From positions 124,001-188,000 of the forward strand of contig NZ_AWFH01000045.1 of assembly GCF_000682715.1 (NCBI RefSeq): DNA of 64,000 nucleotides, in the 5' to 3' direction. Made by a program: the position numbers and the translations under genes. The first letter of the stretch is position 1. The number at the start of each line of letters is the position of its first letter. This DNA is from Hyphomonas atlantica corrig. GTDB taxonomy: Bacteria; Pseudomonadota; Alphaproteobacteria; Caulobacterales; Hyphomonadaceae. Under the pieces are notes generated by a model. The model saw only the letters and a program-made list of their open reading frames with translations. It ran no database searches and was not told the origin of the DNA. Positions 8,743 through 17,798 of the stretch are shown here, piece by piece.

Positions 8743-9510
8743 CTACTGGACGGAGAACTTCTGAACCGGAGCGAACAGCACGTCTTGCTGGGCTTTCGCC
8801 TGAGCAACACGGATCGCCTTGTCGATATCTGCAGCGTAGCTGCCTTTCAGTGCTTCCCACTCACCCGTGGCGCGGTTGTAGCGAGCTGTCTTGCCATTCG
8901 GCGTCGCATAAACGAGCGCAACACGGCCGTAGAGGAACATGTCGACGGTCACCGGGTTGCCATCGATGTTGATCTCTTCCTGCCAGGTGCTGATCGTGCG
9001 GCCGTATTCCATTTCAGCCTGATAGGCGTCCATGATGAGGCGATACTGTTCAGCTGGCGTAACGTTCGGCGTTTCCATGACAGCATCCAGACCGTCGAGG
9101 CGAACCTGACGCTCTTCCATTTTGAACGGAAGGTCTGCAGCAACGAAGGCCTTCAGGTCTTCGATCATGCTCAGTAGCATTGGAACTGTTTGAGCCGTGA
9201 TATCATCGATTGAGCCGAGCTGCTCGGTCAGGGATTCAATCTCCTGCTCCTGGCTCTCAACAACCAGAGCCTGCTGCTTGGCATAAAGCTCAGCGGCGTC
9301 GCGACGCTGCAGCAATGTGCGGTACTCCCGCACCATATCCGTGCGCTCATCGTCAAGCTGGTTGATTTGCTCTTGAACCTGTTCGGCACGCCGGGTGGCT
9401 TGCTCACCGGTATTGAGCGCATCGCGCAGCTGGGCCTGCGCCGGGACGGCCAGGCCTGCAATCAGCGCAGCGGCAAGAACGCCGCGAGCTGGTGACAGAA
9501 GTTTCTTCAT
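8743..9510 (-). CDS. DUF3450-family periplasmic coiled-coil protein
   Basis: A 255-residue protein with a signal peptide (cleavage near residue 26, PAQAQ), a long coiled coil at about 35-105 and a C-terminal globular part with TWQEEI and FLYGRVALVYAT segments typical of DUF3450. DUF3450 genes are the usual first gene of TtpC-type TonB operons, as here. The mechanism is not established to my knowledge. A periplasmic role next to the TtpC coiled coil is a reasonable inference. It is the first gene of the operon, with about 410 bases of upstream sequence. Confidence 0.87.
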   Translation of the reverse strand: MKKLLSPARGVLAAALIAGLAVPAQAQLRDALNTGEQATRRAEQVQEQINQLDDERTDMVREYRTLLQRRDAAELYAKQQALVVESQEQEIESLTEQLGSIDDITAQTVPMLLSMIEDLKAFVAADLPFKMEERQVRLDGLDAVMETPNVTPAEQYRLIMDAYQAEMEYGRTISTWQEEINIDGNPVTVDMFLYGRVALVYATPNGKTARYNRATGEWEALKGSYAADIDKAIRVAQAKAQQDVLFAPVQKFSVQ

Positions 9511-9920
9511 GAGGTTTGCCTCTCACTCTCCAAACGGTCGCGCAGGAATTGCGCGTAAAAATTCGACAGTCAGGCGCCCTGCTCATGAGGACGTCCCGGT
9601 TTCAATGCCATGACCACACACACAATTGGCCTGGTAGGTATTGTCGGAAGCCGAAAGGCGCAGAGACGCCCGACCTCTCCCCTGAGCTTTGGAGCGTGGG
9701 CCGCTCTCTATCTATACCCTTTGCCACTCAGACGCCGGGTACGCAACGCCCTTACTTTTGATCTCCAAGGCTAACAACCCTGAATTCGGGGATCAACAAG
9801 CGGGTTTACGATTCAGTTAGGAAAATATCGGGCACACGCCCGAACGCAACCGGCGTGATACAGTATCTCAAAATATTTGTCGTTCGCTATCATACCACTT
9901 GTGTGGCAACTGCGAAGAAG
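9511..9920. other. 410-base intergenic region upstream of the TonB operon
   Basis: No convincing gene is seen. The region holds the leader and promoter of the TonB operon on the minus strand and the downstream flank of tRNA-Gln. It contains a compact foldable element at 9643-9674 (GTCG/CGAC outer pairs enclosing GCC-GAAA-GGC or, alternatively, GGCG/CGCC) and a near-palindrome CCCTGAATTCGGGG at 9778-9791. I did not recognise any known riboswitch consensus; the cobalamin and SRP RNA motifs I looked for are absent. Confidence 0.4.
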
Positions 9921-9995
9921 TGGCTGGGGTGCCAGGATTCGAACCTGGGAATGCCGATACCAAAAACCGGTGCCTTACCACTTGGCGACACCCCA
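9921..9995 (-). tRNA. tRNA-Gln (anticodon TTG)
   Basis: A complete minus-strand cloverleaf of 75 bases including an encoded CCA. The acceptor arms are TGGGGTG and CACCCCA with discriminator G. The anticodon stem CCGGT/ATCGG closes the loop TTTTGGT, giving anticodon TTG. The T arm contains GGTTCGAATCC. It decodes CAA and, by wobble, CAG. Confidence 0.96.
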
Positions 9996-10006
9996 ACGAA
10001 GGCGCC

Positions 10007-10035
10007 GAAATAGCCACTCTTGCGGTGGCTGGCAA
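10007..10035 (-). promoter_or_regulatory. Candidate promoter of tRNA-Gln
   Basis: The minus strand has TTGCCA (10030-10035) and TATTTC (10007-10012) with a 17-base spacer, 11 bases before the tRNA 5' end. The spacer is almost wholly an inverted repeat, AGCCAC-N7-GTGGCT (10012-10030). Confidence 0.35.
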
Positions 10036-10199
10036 CACCCGATCTCATCCTTTGCAGTGGATTTGTGCAGGTAATGCGTCGATCCGCCCTAATTTTAATA
10101 CGGATGCTATGCCCACCTTTACTTTTTATCGATAATCGGCAATATCGTTTTACAGAAAACCATAGACTCCCAGACCGTGCCGATGGAGACCCCAACTAG

Positions 10200-11972
10200 A
10201 TGAAGACGTTTTTCCTTTCCATGGCAGGCGCCCTTGCCGCCATGTTCATTTTTATTTTTCTGATCTTCTCATTTTTCATGATGCTCATAATTGGAGCATC
10301 AAGCTCAAAACCTGAGCGCCCTGATGCTGTGGTCCTTTCCATGGACCTCAACATGGAGCTGTCAGACCAAGCTCCATCCGGTGGCTTCGCCGCATTGTCT
10401 GGTTCGCCCGGCTTCATCGACCTCCTTACACGCCTCAAGGCGGCAGAAGATGATGAGTCTGTCAAAGGCCTGTTTATCCGCGGCGCATTCATTGGCACGG
10501 GCAGCTCAAGAGCTGAAGAACTTCGCCAAGCCATCCACAGCTTCCGCGATTCAGGCAAATTCGTCATCGCGCATTCACAAGGTACGCTGGGCGTTGGCGG
10601 CCCCTCTGCCTACTGGTCCATCTCGGCGGCGGATGAAATCTGGATGCAGCCCGGCGCAGACCTGGTTGTTCCCGGACTGACGTTCGAAACGGAATTCTTC
10701 AAAGGTCTGTTCGAAAAAATTGACGTCACACCTGAAGTGTATCCGTTCTATGAATACAAGAACGCGCCAAACTCCTACAACGAAACCTCCTACACAGAGC
10801 CGCACCGGGAAGCGATGAGGGCACTGGCTGAATCGCTCTGGGAAACAGGTCTTGGCGACATCGCTGAGGACCGTGGCTTGTCCGTGTCATCCCTGAAAGC
10901 AACGCTCGAAGGGGGCATGATCCCAGCGGAGAAAGCCGTTGAACTGAAATTGCTCGATAAGACCGGATACCCTGAAGAAGCGTCCGAAGCTGCCTTGGAA
11001 CAGGGTGGCAAGGGGGCGCAATTGGTCGACCTCGTATCCTATCAGGCCCCTGCCCCCGGATTGCGCGCCCCGCAAATCGCGGTTGTTGGCGGTGAAGGCG
11101 CAGTCGTCACGGGAGGCTCTGAATCAGACTCTCCATTCGCGTCTCCGCCTGGCTTCGCGTCGGACAACATCGCGCGCGCCATTCTGGACGCTGGGGCGAA
11201 CGACAAAGTGAAAGCCATTATTTTCCGCGTCGACAGCCCTGGCGGATCCCCGATTGCGGCGGACCAGATCTGGAATGCAATTGAAACGGTACAGGCAGAC
11301 GGAAAGCCGGTAATCGTTTCGATGGGGTCGCTCGCGGCATCCGGAGGATATTACGTCTCTGCCGGCGCTGACTATATTCTTGCAAACCGTGCAACACTGA
11401 CTGGCTCAATTGGAATCTTTGGTGGCAAGTTCGCCATTGAAGGTGGCCTGAACAAACTCGGCATCACTTTCGACCGGGTCACTGTCGGCGGCGAGTTTGC
11501 GGGTGCTTATGGCACGTCAACGTTCACCGATACGCAGGAAGCCGCCGTAAAGGACATGCTCAAGCGCGGCTATGACCGGTTCCTGAATATCGTCGCAGAT
11601 GGTCGCGGCATGACGTATGACGAAGTGCATGAAGTGGCTCGTGGCCGCGTCTGGACAGGTGCCGACGCTCTGGAAGTAGGTCTGGTCGATGAACTCGGGA
11701 CCTTCATGGACGCTGTCGAAAAGGCAAAGGAACTGGCCGATATCGAAGCGGATGTGACTCCACGTCTGGTCTACTACCCGCACCGTCCGACCGGATTGGA
11801 AGCTCTTGAAGCTCTGTTCGGCGTGTCCGCCGAAGGCGCCGAGGCCGCCATCATGCTCAACCGCCTGACCGACGATAAGAATGTCCAAGCACTGATCGAG
11901 CAAATGGCAACGATGGAAGCCGTCAATTCCGGACAGGCCCAGATCGTGATGCCACGCTTCAGAGAGAGATAG
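10200..11972 (+). CDS. sppA: Signal peptide peptidase SppA, 67K type
   Basis: A 590-residue membrane-anchored serine protease that degrades cleaved signal peptides in the inner membrane. The N-terminal membrane helix is at about residues 10-32. It has the two tandem SppA domains of the long (E. coli-like) form. The Lys of the catalytic dyad is K187 in FYEYKNAPNSY in the first domain. The nucleophile is S381 in SLAASGGYYVSAGAD in the second domain. A strong bidirectional terminator follows. It is monocistronic, starting about 200 bases after the divergent tRNA-Gln. Confidence 0.93.
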   Translation: MKTFFLSMAGALAAMFIFIFLIFSFFMMLIIGASSSKPERPDAVVLSMDLNMELSDQAPSGGFAALSGSPGFIDLLTRLKAAEDDESVKGLFIRGAFIGTGSSRAEELRQAIHSFRDSGKFVIAHSQGTLGVGGPSAYWSISAADEIWMQPGADLVVPGLTFETEFFKGLFEKIDVTPEVYPFYEYKNAPNSYNETSYTEPHREAMRALAESLWETGLGDIAEDRGLSVSSLKATLEGGMIPAEKAVELKLLDKTGYPEEASEAALEQGGKGAQLVDLVSYQAPAPGLRAPQIAVVGGEGAVVTGGSESDSPFASPPGFASDNIARAILDAGANDKVKAIIFRVDSPGGSPIAADQIWNAIETVQADGKPVIVSMGSLAASGGYYVSAGADYILANRATLTGSIGIFGGKFAIEGGLNKLGITFDRVTVGGEFAGAYGTSTFTDTQEAAVKDMLKRGYDRFLNIVADGRGMTYDEVHEVARGRVWTGADALEVGLVDELGTFMDAVEKAKELADIEADVTPRLVYYPHRPTGLEALEALFGVSAEGAEAAIMLNRLTDDKNVQALIEQMATMEAVNSGQAQIVMPRFRER

Positions 11973-11994
11973 GCAATCACTCATTCCTGACAAA

Positions 11995-12022
11995 AGCCCT
12001 CCCGAAATGGAGGGCTTTTTTT
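11995..12022 (+). terminator. Bidirectional terminator after sppA
   Basis: Arms AGCCCTCC (11995-12002) and GGAGGGCT (12009-12016) around a CGAAAT loop, with a T run to 12022 on the plus strand and TTTT on the minus strand. It serves sppA and also the convergent pseudouridine synthase, whose stop codon it touches. Confidence 0.9.
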
Positions 12023-12755
12023 ATGTGCCGTACTCAAGGGCTAAACCGAGCCTTGTCGCGACCCGCTCAAACTCACTGGGAACCGGGGCACTAAATGTCC
12101 GCCTCTCTCCATCAGGATGCGTGATCTCAAGTGACTGCGCGTGCAACATGAGTCGATCCGCTGATCGCTGGCCAGTGCCGTAAAGGTGATCTCCGAGAAT
12201 TGGACAGCCCGCCCCCATCAGGTGAGCCCGTATTTGATGCATGCGCCCAGTTTCCGGTGAGAGCTCCAACACGGCGTGATTGCCAGTACGAGATACAACT
12301 CGCCAAGCGGTTGCGGCGGACAGTTTCCCCTTGCGGTCCGGCTTGGCGATCAACATGCGCGGGCGACCACCCTCTTCGACTTTCACAAGTGGCTGGTCGA
12401 ACACGCCCTCGTCGCCATCAGGGATTTTTCCCTCAACGACAGCAACATACGTCTTCCGTGCACGGCGTGAAGAGAATTCCTTAGACAAAAACGCTGCAGC
12501 AGGCTTTGTCCGTGCGACGATGATAACGCCTGACGTCCCCCGATCAAGACGATGAACCAGCCGCGGCCTCTTCCCATTTGACTTGGCAAAAGCCACGAGC
12601 AGGTCGTCCAGCGACTGCTCAACACCCCCGCCGCCCTGCACAGCCAATCCCGACGGCTTGTCGAAAACGATCACTTGGCTGTCTTCATGGAGCAAAATAC
12701 TGCTCACATAAGCACGATCCGCCTCCCTCAGAGACGGCAACGGGCGATTTCTCAT
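12021..12755 (-). CDS. RluA-family RNA pseudouridine synthase
   Basis: A 244-residue pseudouridine synthase of the RluA/RluC/RluD group. The catalytic motif HRLDRGTSG is at residues 68-76, with the nucleophilic Asp at 71. No S4 domain is present at the N-terminus, which fits RluA-type rather than RluC/D-type enzymes. Later motifs include ETGRMHQIRAHL and GDHLYG. Its start overlaps the rarA stop by 4 bases, so the two are probably co-transcribed. The target (23S rRNA or tRNA position) cannot be told from sequence alone. Confidence 0.87.
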   Translation of the reverse strand: MRNRPLPSLREADRAYVSSILLHEDSQVIVFDKPSGLAVQGGGGVEQSLDDLLVAFAKSNGKRPRLVHRLDRGTSGVIIVARTKPAAAFLSKEFSSRRARKTYVAVVEGKIPDGDEGVFDQPLVKVEEGGRPRMLIAKPDRKGKLSAATAWRVVSRTGNHAVLELSPETGRMHQIRAHLMGAGCPILGDHLYGTGQRSADRLMLHAQSLEITHPDGERRTFSAPVPSEFERVATRLGLALEYGT

Positions 12756-14065
12756 GAGTCACCCCGATAGCGTTTACGAATTTCGGCAACATAGTTCATG
12801 CGCTCAAGCACTGCGCGTTCTCGCCCACGTCCGGTCGGTTCATAAAACACGGGGCGCCCCATTTCTTTCGGAAAATAGTTCTGACCAGACACGCCCTCCT
12901 CCGTATCATGATCGTATATGTAGCCGTCCCCATAGCCCTGATCTTTCATCATGCTGGTTGGTGCATTCAGAATGGTTTTGGGCGGCATCAAGCTGCCAGT
13001 CTCTCTCGCGGCTGCCCGAGCCTTGTGCAGGGACATATAGGCAGCGTTCGATTTCGGGGCAGTCGCCAGATGAACAACGCAATGCGCCAACGGAATAAGC
13101 CCTTCCGGATCTCCCAACCGCTCGAAGGCTCTGGCTGCCTCGCCAGCTACCATCATCGCCGTCGGATCCGCGAGACCAATATCCTCGCTCGCCATCACGA
13201 CAAGTCGGCGCGCGATGAAGCGAGGATCTTCTCCGCCTTCCAGCATACGCGCGAACCAGTACATCGCCGCATCCGGATCTGATCCGCGAACGGATTTGTG
13301 AAGCGCCGAGATCAAATTGTAATGCCCGTCGCCGGATTTGTCGTAGGCAGGCGCACGTTTCTGAAGCGCAGTAGACATCGCCTCAACTGAGAGGACATCG
13401 CCTTTGCCGGCGAACGTATAGACCTGCTCGACCAGGTTAAGCAGATAGCGCCCGTCGCCGTCCGCCATTTCCATCAGAACCGCGCGTGCGGCAGGTGCTA
13501 CCGGCAGCGCCCTCCCCTCCAGGGTTTCAGCACGCTGAATGAGTTGACCAAGCCCGGTCTCGTCCAATCGCTTCAACACCATGACCTGGCACCGCGACAG
13601 CAAAGCGCCATTGATTTCAAAGCTTGGATTCTCGGTTGTTGCCCCAACCAGCGTCACGGTCCCCCCTTCGACAAAGGGCAGGAACCCATCCTGCTGCGCT
13701 TTGTTGAACCGGTGGATCTCATCAACGAACAGCAAGGTTCCCTTGCCGGTCGAACGGCGGGCCTCAGCACGCTCGAACGCTGCGCGCAAATCCTTCACGC
13801 CGGAAAAAATCGCGCTTATGGCCTCGAATTCGAGATCCGTCTCGCTCGCCAACAGACGGGCGATAGTAGTCTTCCCGACCCCGGGCGGGCCCCAGAAAAC
13901 AATGGAGGATAAACGCCCGGCGTCGAGCATACGCCGTAGTGGGCCGTCCGCCCCCAACAAATGGTCCTGTCCAACGACCTCCGAAAGAGACTTTGGGCGC
14001 AAGCGGTCCGCCAATGGTTGCGGCGCGCCTTCCGAGAGGCCGGATGCAGAGAAAAGGTCGGTCAT
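12752..14065 (-). CDS. rarA: Replication-associated recombination protein A (RarA/MgsA) AAA+ ATPase
   Basis: A 437-residue clamp-loader-like AAA+ ATPase. Walker A GPPGVGKT is at residues 59-66, Walker B LLFVDEIHRF at 111-120, and sensor 1 is in GATTENPSFEI. The C-terminal region contains the typical DPDAAMYWFARMLEGGEDP and SEDIGLADP segments. RarA acts at stalled replication forks with SSB and RecA. It overlaps the pseudouridine synthase gene by 4 bases. Its start is 59 bases from the divergent dioxygenase gene. Length and motifs are normal for the family. Confidence 0.95.
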   Translation of the reverse strand: MTDLFSASGLSEGAPQPLADRLRPKSLSEVVGQDHLLGADGPLRRMLDAGRLSSIVFWGPPGVGKTTIARLLASETDLEFEAISAIFSGVKDLRAAFERAEARRSTGKGTLLFVDEIHRFNKAQQDGFLPFVEGGTVTLVGATTENPSFEINGALLSRCQVMVLKRLDETGLGQLIQRAETLEGRALPVAPAARAVLMEMADGDGRYLLNLVEQVYTFAGKGDVLSVEAMSTALQKRAPAYDKSGDGHYNLISALHKSVRGSDPDAAMYWFARMLEGGEDPRFIARRLVVMASEDIGLADPTAMMVAGEAARAFERLGDPEGLIPLAHCVVHLATAPKSNAAYMSLHKARAAARETGSLMPPKTILNAPTSMMKDQGYGDGYIYDHDTEEGVSGQNYFPKEMGRPVFYEPTGRGRERAVLERMNYVAEIRKRYRGDS

Positions 14066-14124
14066 GAGCTCGTTCTAGGCGGGTTTGAATGCCGTGATAA
14101 GGTGGAAGGTGGAGGAGACATATA

Positions 14125-14967
14125 ATGACATTGAAGATTGCACCAACGGGGGAAGCGTGCGGCGCTGTTGTTCGCGGCGTTGACCTGACCCAACCACTCG
14201 CCAAAGAGACCGTAGATGAAATCCGGTCGGCGTGGCTGGACCACCTGGTTCTCGTGTTCCCGGACCAGGAAATGAGCGACGAAGATCTTGAACGCTTCAC
14301 GCTCTATTTTGGCCCCTTCGGAGATGACCCGTTTATCGCACCCATCGACGGACACGAACACATTATCGCGGTTCAGCGCGCCGCGGACGAGACAGCTCCG
14401 ATCTTCGCTGAGAGCTGGCACACGGATTGGAGCTTTCAGGAATCACCCCCAAGCGGAACGTGCCTGTTCGGAATCACCATCCCCCCATCGGGTGGCGACA
14501 CCTTGTTCTCAAACCAGTATCTGGCTCTGGAACACATGCCGTCAGAGTTACGCAGTCGGCTGGAAGGACGAAAAGCCGTCCACTCCGCCCGCAATGCCTA
14601 CGCGCCGGGCGGCATGTATGGTGAAGCGGACAAGGAAAACGGCAGGAGCATGACCATAATCGCCTCTTCCGATGCGGAGGCGACACAAACTCATGATGTC
14701 ATTCGTACACATCCCGAAACCGGCCGGGAGACGCTTTTTGGCGCCGCCGGTTACATTACGGGTTTCGAAGACATGACGGACGACGAAGGCTGGGCTCTCC
14801 TGACAGAGCTCTACCGCTGGCAAACCCGGCAGGAGTTCCAGTATCGACACAAATGGCGAGAGAACATGCTGGTCATGTGGGACAATCGCTGCCTGCTTCA
14901 CATGGCGACCGGCGGCTATCCTGGTCATGCCCGCCTGCTGCACCGCACAACAATTGGCGCTACCTGA
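14125..14967 (+). CDS. TauD/TfdA-family Fe(II)/2-oxoglutarate dioxygenase
   Basis: A 280-residue TauD/TfdA dioxygenase. The iron-binding triad is visible: H99 and D101 in the ESWHTDWSF motif and H259 in WDNRCLLHMATGG. The 2-oxoglutarate-binding Arg is R274 in HRTTI. A strong GGAGGAG ribosome site precedes the ATG. It lies 58 bases upstream of a CYP153 P450 on the same strand, so the two oxygenases may share a transcript. The substrate is unknown; taurine, 2,4-D and alkylsulfate enzymes all share these motifs. Confidence 0.88.
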   Translation: MTLKIAPTGEACGAVVRGVDLTQPLAKETVDEIRSAWLDHLVLVFPDQEMSDEDLERFTLYFGPFGDDPFIAPIDGHEHIIAVQRAADETAPIFAESWHTDWSFQESPPSGTCLFGITIPPSGGDTLFSNQYLALEHMPSELRSRLEGRKAVHSARNAYAPGGMYGEADKENGRSMTIIASSDAEATQTHDVIRTHPETGRETLFGAAGYITGFEDMTDDEGWALLTELYRWQTRQEFQYRHKWRENMLVMWDNRCLLHMATGGYPGHARLLHRTTIGAT

Positions 14968-15025
14968 GCGCTGGCCTCCTGCCCGTTTCAGGCGTACTTT
15001 GAAAAGAAAAAAACGGGAGGAACAC

Positions 15026-16291
15026 ATGGCCGATACCGAGTATGGGGCTGCGAGCGCAATTCCAGACCCCTGGACACTGCCGCTTGAGACATTTGACGTG
15101 TCCAAGGCGGAGATATTTCAGAACGACATGCAAGGCGAGTATTTCCGGCGTTTGCGACAGGAAGCGCCCGTACACTACTGCCCGGAAAGCTCCGTAGGCG
15201 CATATTGGTCGGTGACCAAGTATCACGACATCATCGCCGTCGACTCCAATCACAAGACATTCTCGTCTGAGCCGAGCATCGTGATTGGCGATCCCAGCGA
15301 CAATTTCCAGCCACCGATGTTTATCGCCATGGACCCTCCGCTCCATGACATTCAGCGGAAGGTGGCGCAGCCTGCGGTCGCGCCGACCCAATTGTCAGAA
15401 CTCGAGGACCTTATCCGACAGCGCGTCAGCACAATTCTGGACAGCCTGCCAGTCGGTGAAGAATTCAACTGGGTCGACAAGGTTTCCATCGAACTGACAA
15501 CACAAATGCTGGCGACACTGTTCGACTTTCCGTTCGAAGATCGTCACAAGCTGCCCTTCTGGTCAGACGTTGCGACAACGAGCGACGCTGTTGGCATCGT
15601 CGGCACAGATATGGAATGGCGGATGAAGCATCTGAATGAATGCGTCGCCTATTTCACTCAGCTGTGGCGCCAAAGGGCGGCAGAGCCCCGAAAGTTTGAT
15701 TTCATCTCCCTGCTCGCTCACAGCGACGACACCAAGCACATGGTCGACAATCCAATCGAACTGCTCGGCAATCTCATGCTGCTGATCGTGGGTGGGAACG
15801 ACACGACGCGAAACTCGATTTCAGGGGGCGTCTACTTCCTGAACAAGTTTCCCGAAGAATACGATAAGCTACGCGCCGATCCCTCGCTGATCCCGAATAT
15901 GGTCTCAGAAATCATTCGCTATCAAACGCCGCTTGCACATATGCGACGCGTGGCGACAGAAGATACCGAACTCGGCGGCCAGAAAATCCGCAAAGGCGAC
16001 AAAGTGGTCATGTGGTACGTTTCCGGCAACCGGGACGAAGAGGTAATCGACGACGCCGATACATTCCGGATTGATCGCGCAAATGCCCGGCGCCACCTTT
16101 CATTCGGGTTCGGGATTCACCGATGCATGGGAAATCGCGTCGCAGAAATGCAACTGCGTATTCTCTGGGAGGAAATCCTGCGCCGCTTTGACCGCGTGGA
16201 AGTCACGGGAGAACCGACAAGGGTATTGTCCAATTTCGTGCTTGGTTACGAAAAACTGCCTGTGATTTTGCATCCAAAGGCGACTGCCTGA
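15026..16291 (+). CDS. Cytochrome P450, CYP153-like (alkane/fatty-acid omega-hydroxylase)
   Basis: A 421-residue soluble P450. The I-helix segment reads LLIVGGNDTTRNSISGG, the ExxR motif is EIIR, and the heme-binding loop is FGFGIHRCMGNR with the axial Cys at 367. These motifs and the PLAHMRR and MWYVSGNRDE segments are characteristic of CYP153, which terminally hydroxylates medium-chain alkanes or fatty acids. The start was set by a perfect GGGAGG 5 bases before ATG 15026. CYP153 needs a ferredoxin and a reductase; none is encoded nearby. The adjacent dioxygenase may act on the same or a related substrate. Confidence 0.9.
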   Translation: MADTEYGAASAIPDPWTLPLETFDVSKAEIFQNDMQGEYFRRLRQEAPVHYCPESSVGAYWSVTKYHDIIAVDSNHKTFSSEPSIVIGDPSDNFQPPMFIAMDPPLHDIQRKVAQPAVAPTQLSELEDLIRQRVSTILDSLPVGEEFNWVDKVSIELTTQMLATLFDFPFEDRHKLPFWSDVATTSDAVGIVGTDMEWRMKHLNECVAYFTQLWRQRAAEPRKFDFISLLAHSDDTKHMVDNPIELLGNLMLLIVGGNDTTRNSISGGVYFLNKFPEEYDKLRADPSLIPNMVSEIIRYQTPLAHMRRVATEDTELGGQKIRKGDKVVMWYVSGNRDEEVIDDADTFRIDRANARRHLSFGFGIHRCMGNRVAEMQLRILWEEILRRFDRVEVTGEPTRVLSNFVLGYEKLPVILHPKATA

Positions 16292-16405
16292 CGCGTTCCA
16301 CCAGTCTGGTTGAATTTCGAAGCGATGTAATCGACACTTGGCCCAATTCATGCATAAAAAATGCGATCGCAGAAAGCGTTGGCGTTTAAGGGGACCGTGT
16401 TTGTT

Positions 16406-17788
16406 ATGAAGGCTGATTTGAAGACCGGGTCGGTACTCGTTCTTGAATTGAACGAGTTGTGCCCACCAATTCTGGAGCGCATGATCGCCGCGGATCAACT
16501 TCCGAATTTCAAGAAGCTTCGCGACAGTTCAGAAGTTTTCGTAACTCACACGGATGACCCAACGCTGGAACCTTGGGTACAGTGGCCCACGTTTCACACT
16601 GGTCAGCCCGAGAGCGTTCACGGCGCCGCCGAGTTGGACGAAGGACATCTCATCAAGCCAGCTCGTGTCTGGGACACTCTGGCGGAATCCGGTGTGGAGA
16701 GCGTGGTCTTCGGTTCAATGAACGCAGACGCAAAGCGCAAAGACCGCGTCTTCCTGGTGCCGGACCCGTGGTCTGCCAATGTCACGCCAAGCGACGCCTC
16801 TTATGAGGCCTTTCACAAATTCATCAGCTTTCATGTTGCCGAGCATACCAACCCAAATGCCAAGCCAACTTCCGCTGACGCCATGAATTTTATGAAGTTC
16901 ATGCTTGGTCATGGGCTTTCATTGAATACGGTTACAACGGCCATGAGCCAGATCGCCGGCGAGAAGACCGCATCTGGCGATCGCAAATGGGGGCGCGCGC
17001 TCGTCCTCGATTGGATGATGTGGGACGTATTCGCAAAGACGTGGAAAAAGCGCCGTCCACAGTTCGCGACGTTTTTCGCCAATTCGACAGCGTTTCTTCA
17101 GCACCGATACTGGCGTCAGATGGATCCGGACTCCTACCAGGTGAAACCTTCTGAAGAAGACGTGCGGAACTACGGTTCGGCAATCGAGGATTCGTATCGT
17201 CACATGGACCGGATCGTTGGCAAGGCCTTTGATCTGGTTGGCCCAACCGGTCGGATCGTTTTGGCGACAGCTCTAAGCCAGCAAGCCAATACCCAATATG
17301 AACATATTGGCGGCAAATTCGTGTATCGCCCTCACAGCTTCAAAGACCTGTTTCAATGGGCTGGTGGACCGCAACCTGTTAGTTTCGAACCGGTCATGAC
17401 ACATCAGGCTTGGGCCACATTCCAGTCTGAAGCAGCCGCCATCGAAGCAGAAGCAACGCTCGCCGCGCTTCAGTCGAACGGAAAGACCATCATGGAATGG
17501 CGCCGCACTGCAAATCGGATCATGTTCTGGTGTGGTCTGATATCGAAGACCGGACCCGGGTTTGAAGTGACAAACGCCAAAAATGGAGAAAGCACCTCAT
17601 TTGAGGAGCTGTTCATGCTGGTAGGCCAAGTGAACAATTCTAAGCATTGCCGCGATGGAGCGTTTTGGGTGCAAAGCGTCGACGGATCAGCAAAGCGACA
17701 TGTCGACAAACTGCCACTGGAGCACGCCTATGGGTTGATGCTGGATATGTTTTCAGACCAGACTGCATCAAAAGTCGCGGCCGAGTGA
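16406..17788 (+). CDS. Alkaline-phosphatase-superfamily-like protein of unknown substrate
   Basis: A protein of about 460 residues that opens with LVLELNELCPPILERMIA and a QWPTFHTGQPESVHG segment. This recalls the type I phosphodiesterase/nucleotide pyrophosphatase fold, where an early Asp/Glu and a following Thr bind metal and substrate. No signal peptide is evident. The start is uncertain: ATG 16406 has AAGGGGA upstream, while ATG 16361 gives 15 more residues with no ribosome site. It ends 10 bases before the convergent HtrA gene. Related proteins in some alphaproteobacteria lie near surface-polysaccharide genes, but I cannot assign a reaction. Confidence 0.6.
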   Translation: MKADLKTGSVLVLELNELCPPILERMIAADQLPNFKKLRDSSEVFVTHTDDPTLEPWVQWPTFHTGQPESVHGAAELDEGHLIKPARVWDTLAESGVESVVFGSMNADAKRKDRVFLVPDPWSANVTPSDASYEAFHKFISFHVAEHTNPNAKPTSADAMNFMKFMLGHGLSLNTVTTAMSQIAGEKTASGDRKWGRALVLDWMMWDVFAKTWKKRRPQFATFFANSTAFLQHRYWRQMDPDSYQVKPSEEDVRNYGSAIEDSYRHMDRIVGKAFDLVGPTGRIVLATALSQQANTQYEHIGGKFVYRPHSFKDLFQWAGGPQPVSFEPVMTHQAWATFQSEAAAIEAEATLAALQSNGKTIMEWRRTANRIMFWCGLISKTGPGFEVTNAKNGESTSFEELFMLVGQVNNSKHCRDGAFWVQSVDGSAKRHVDKLPLEHAYGLMLDMFSDQTASKVAAE

Positions 17789-17798
17789 GACATCCCGC

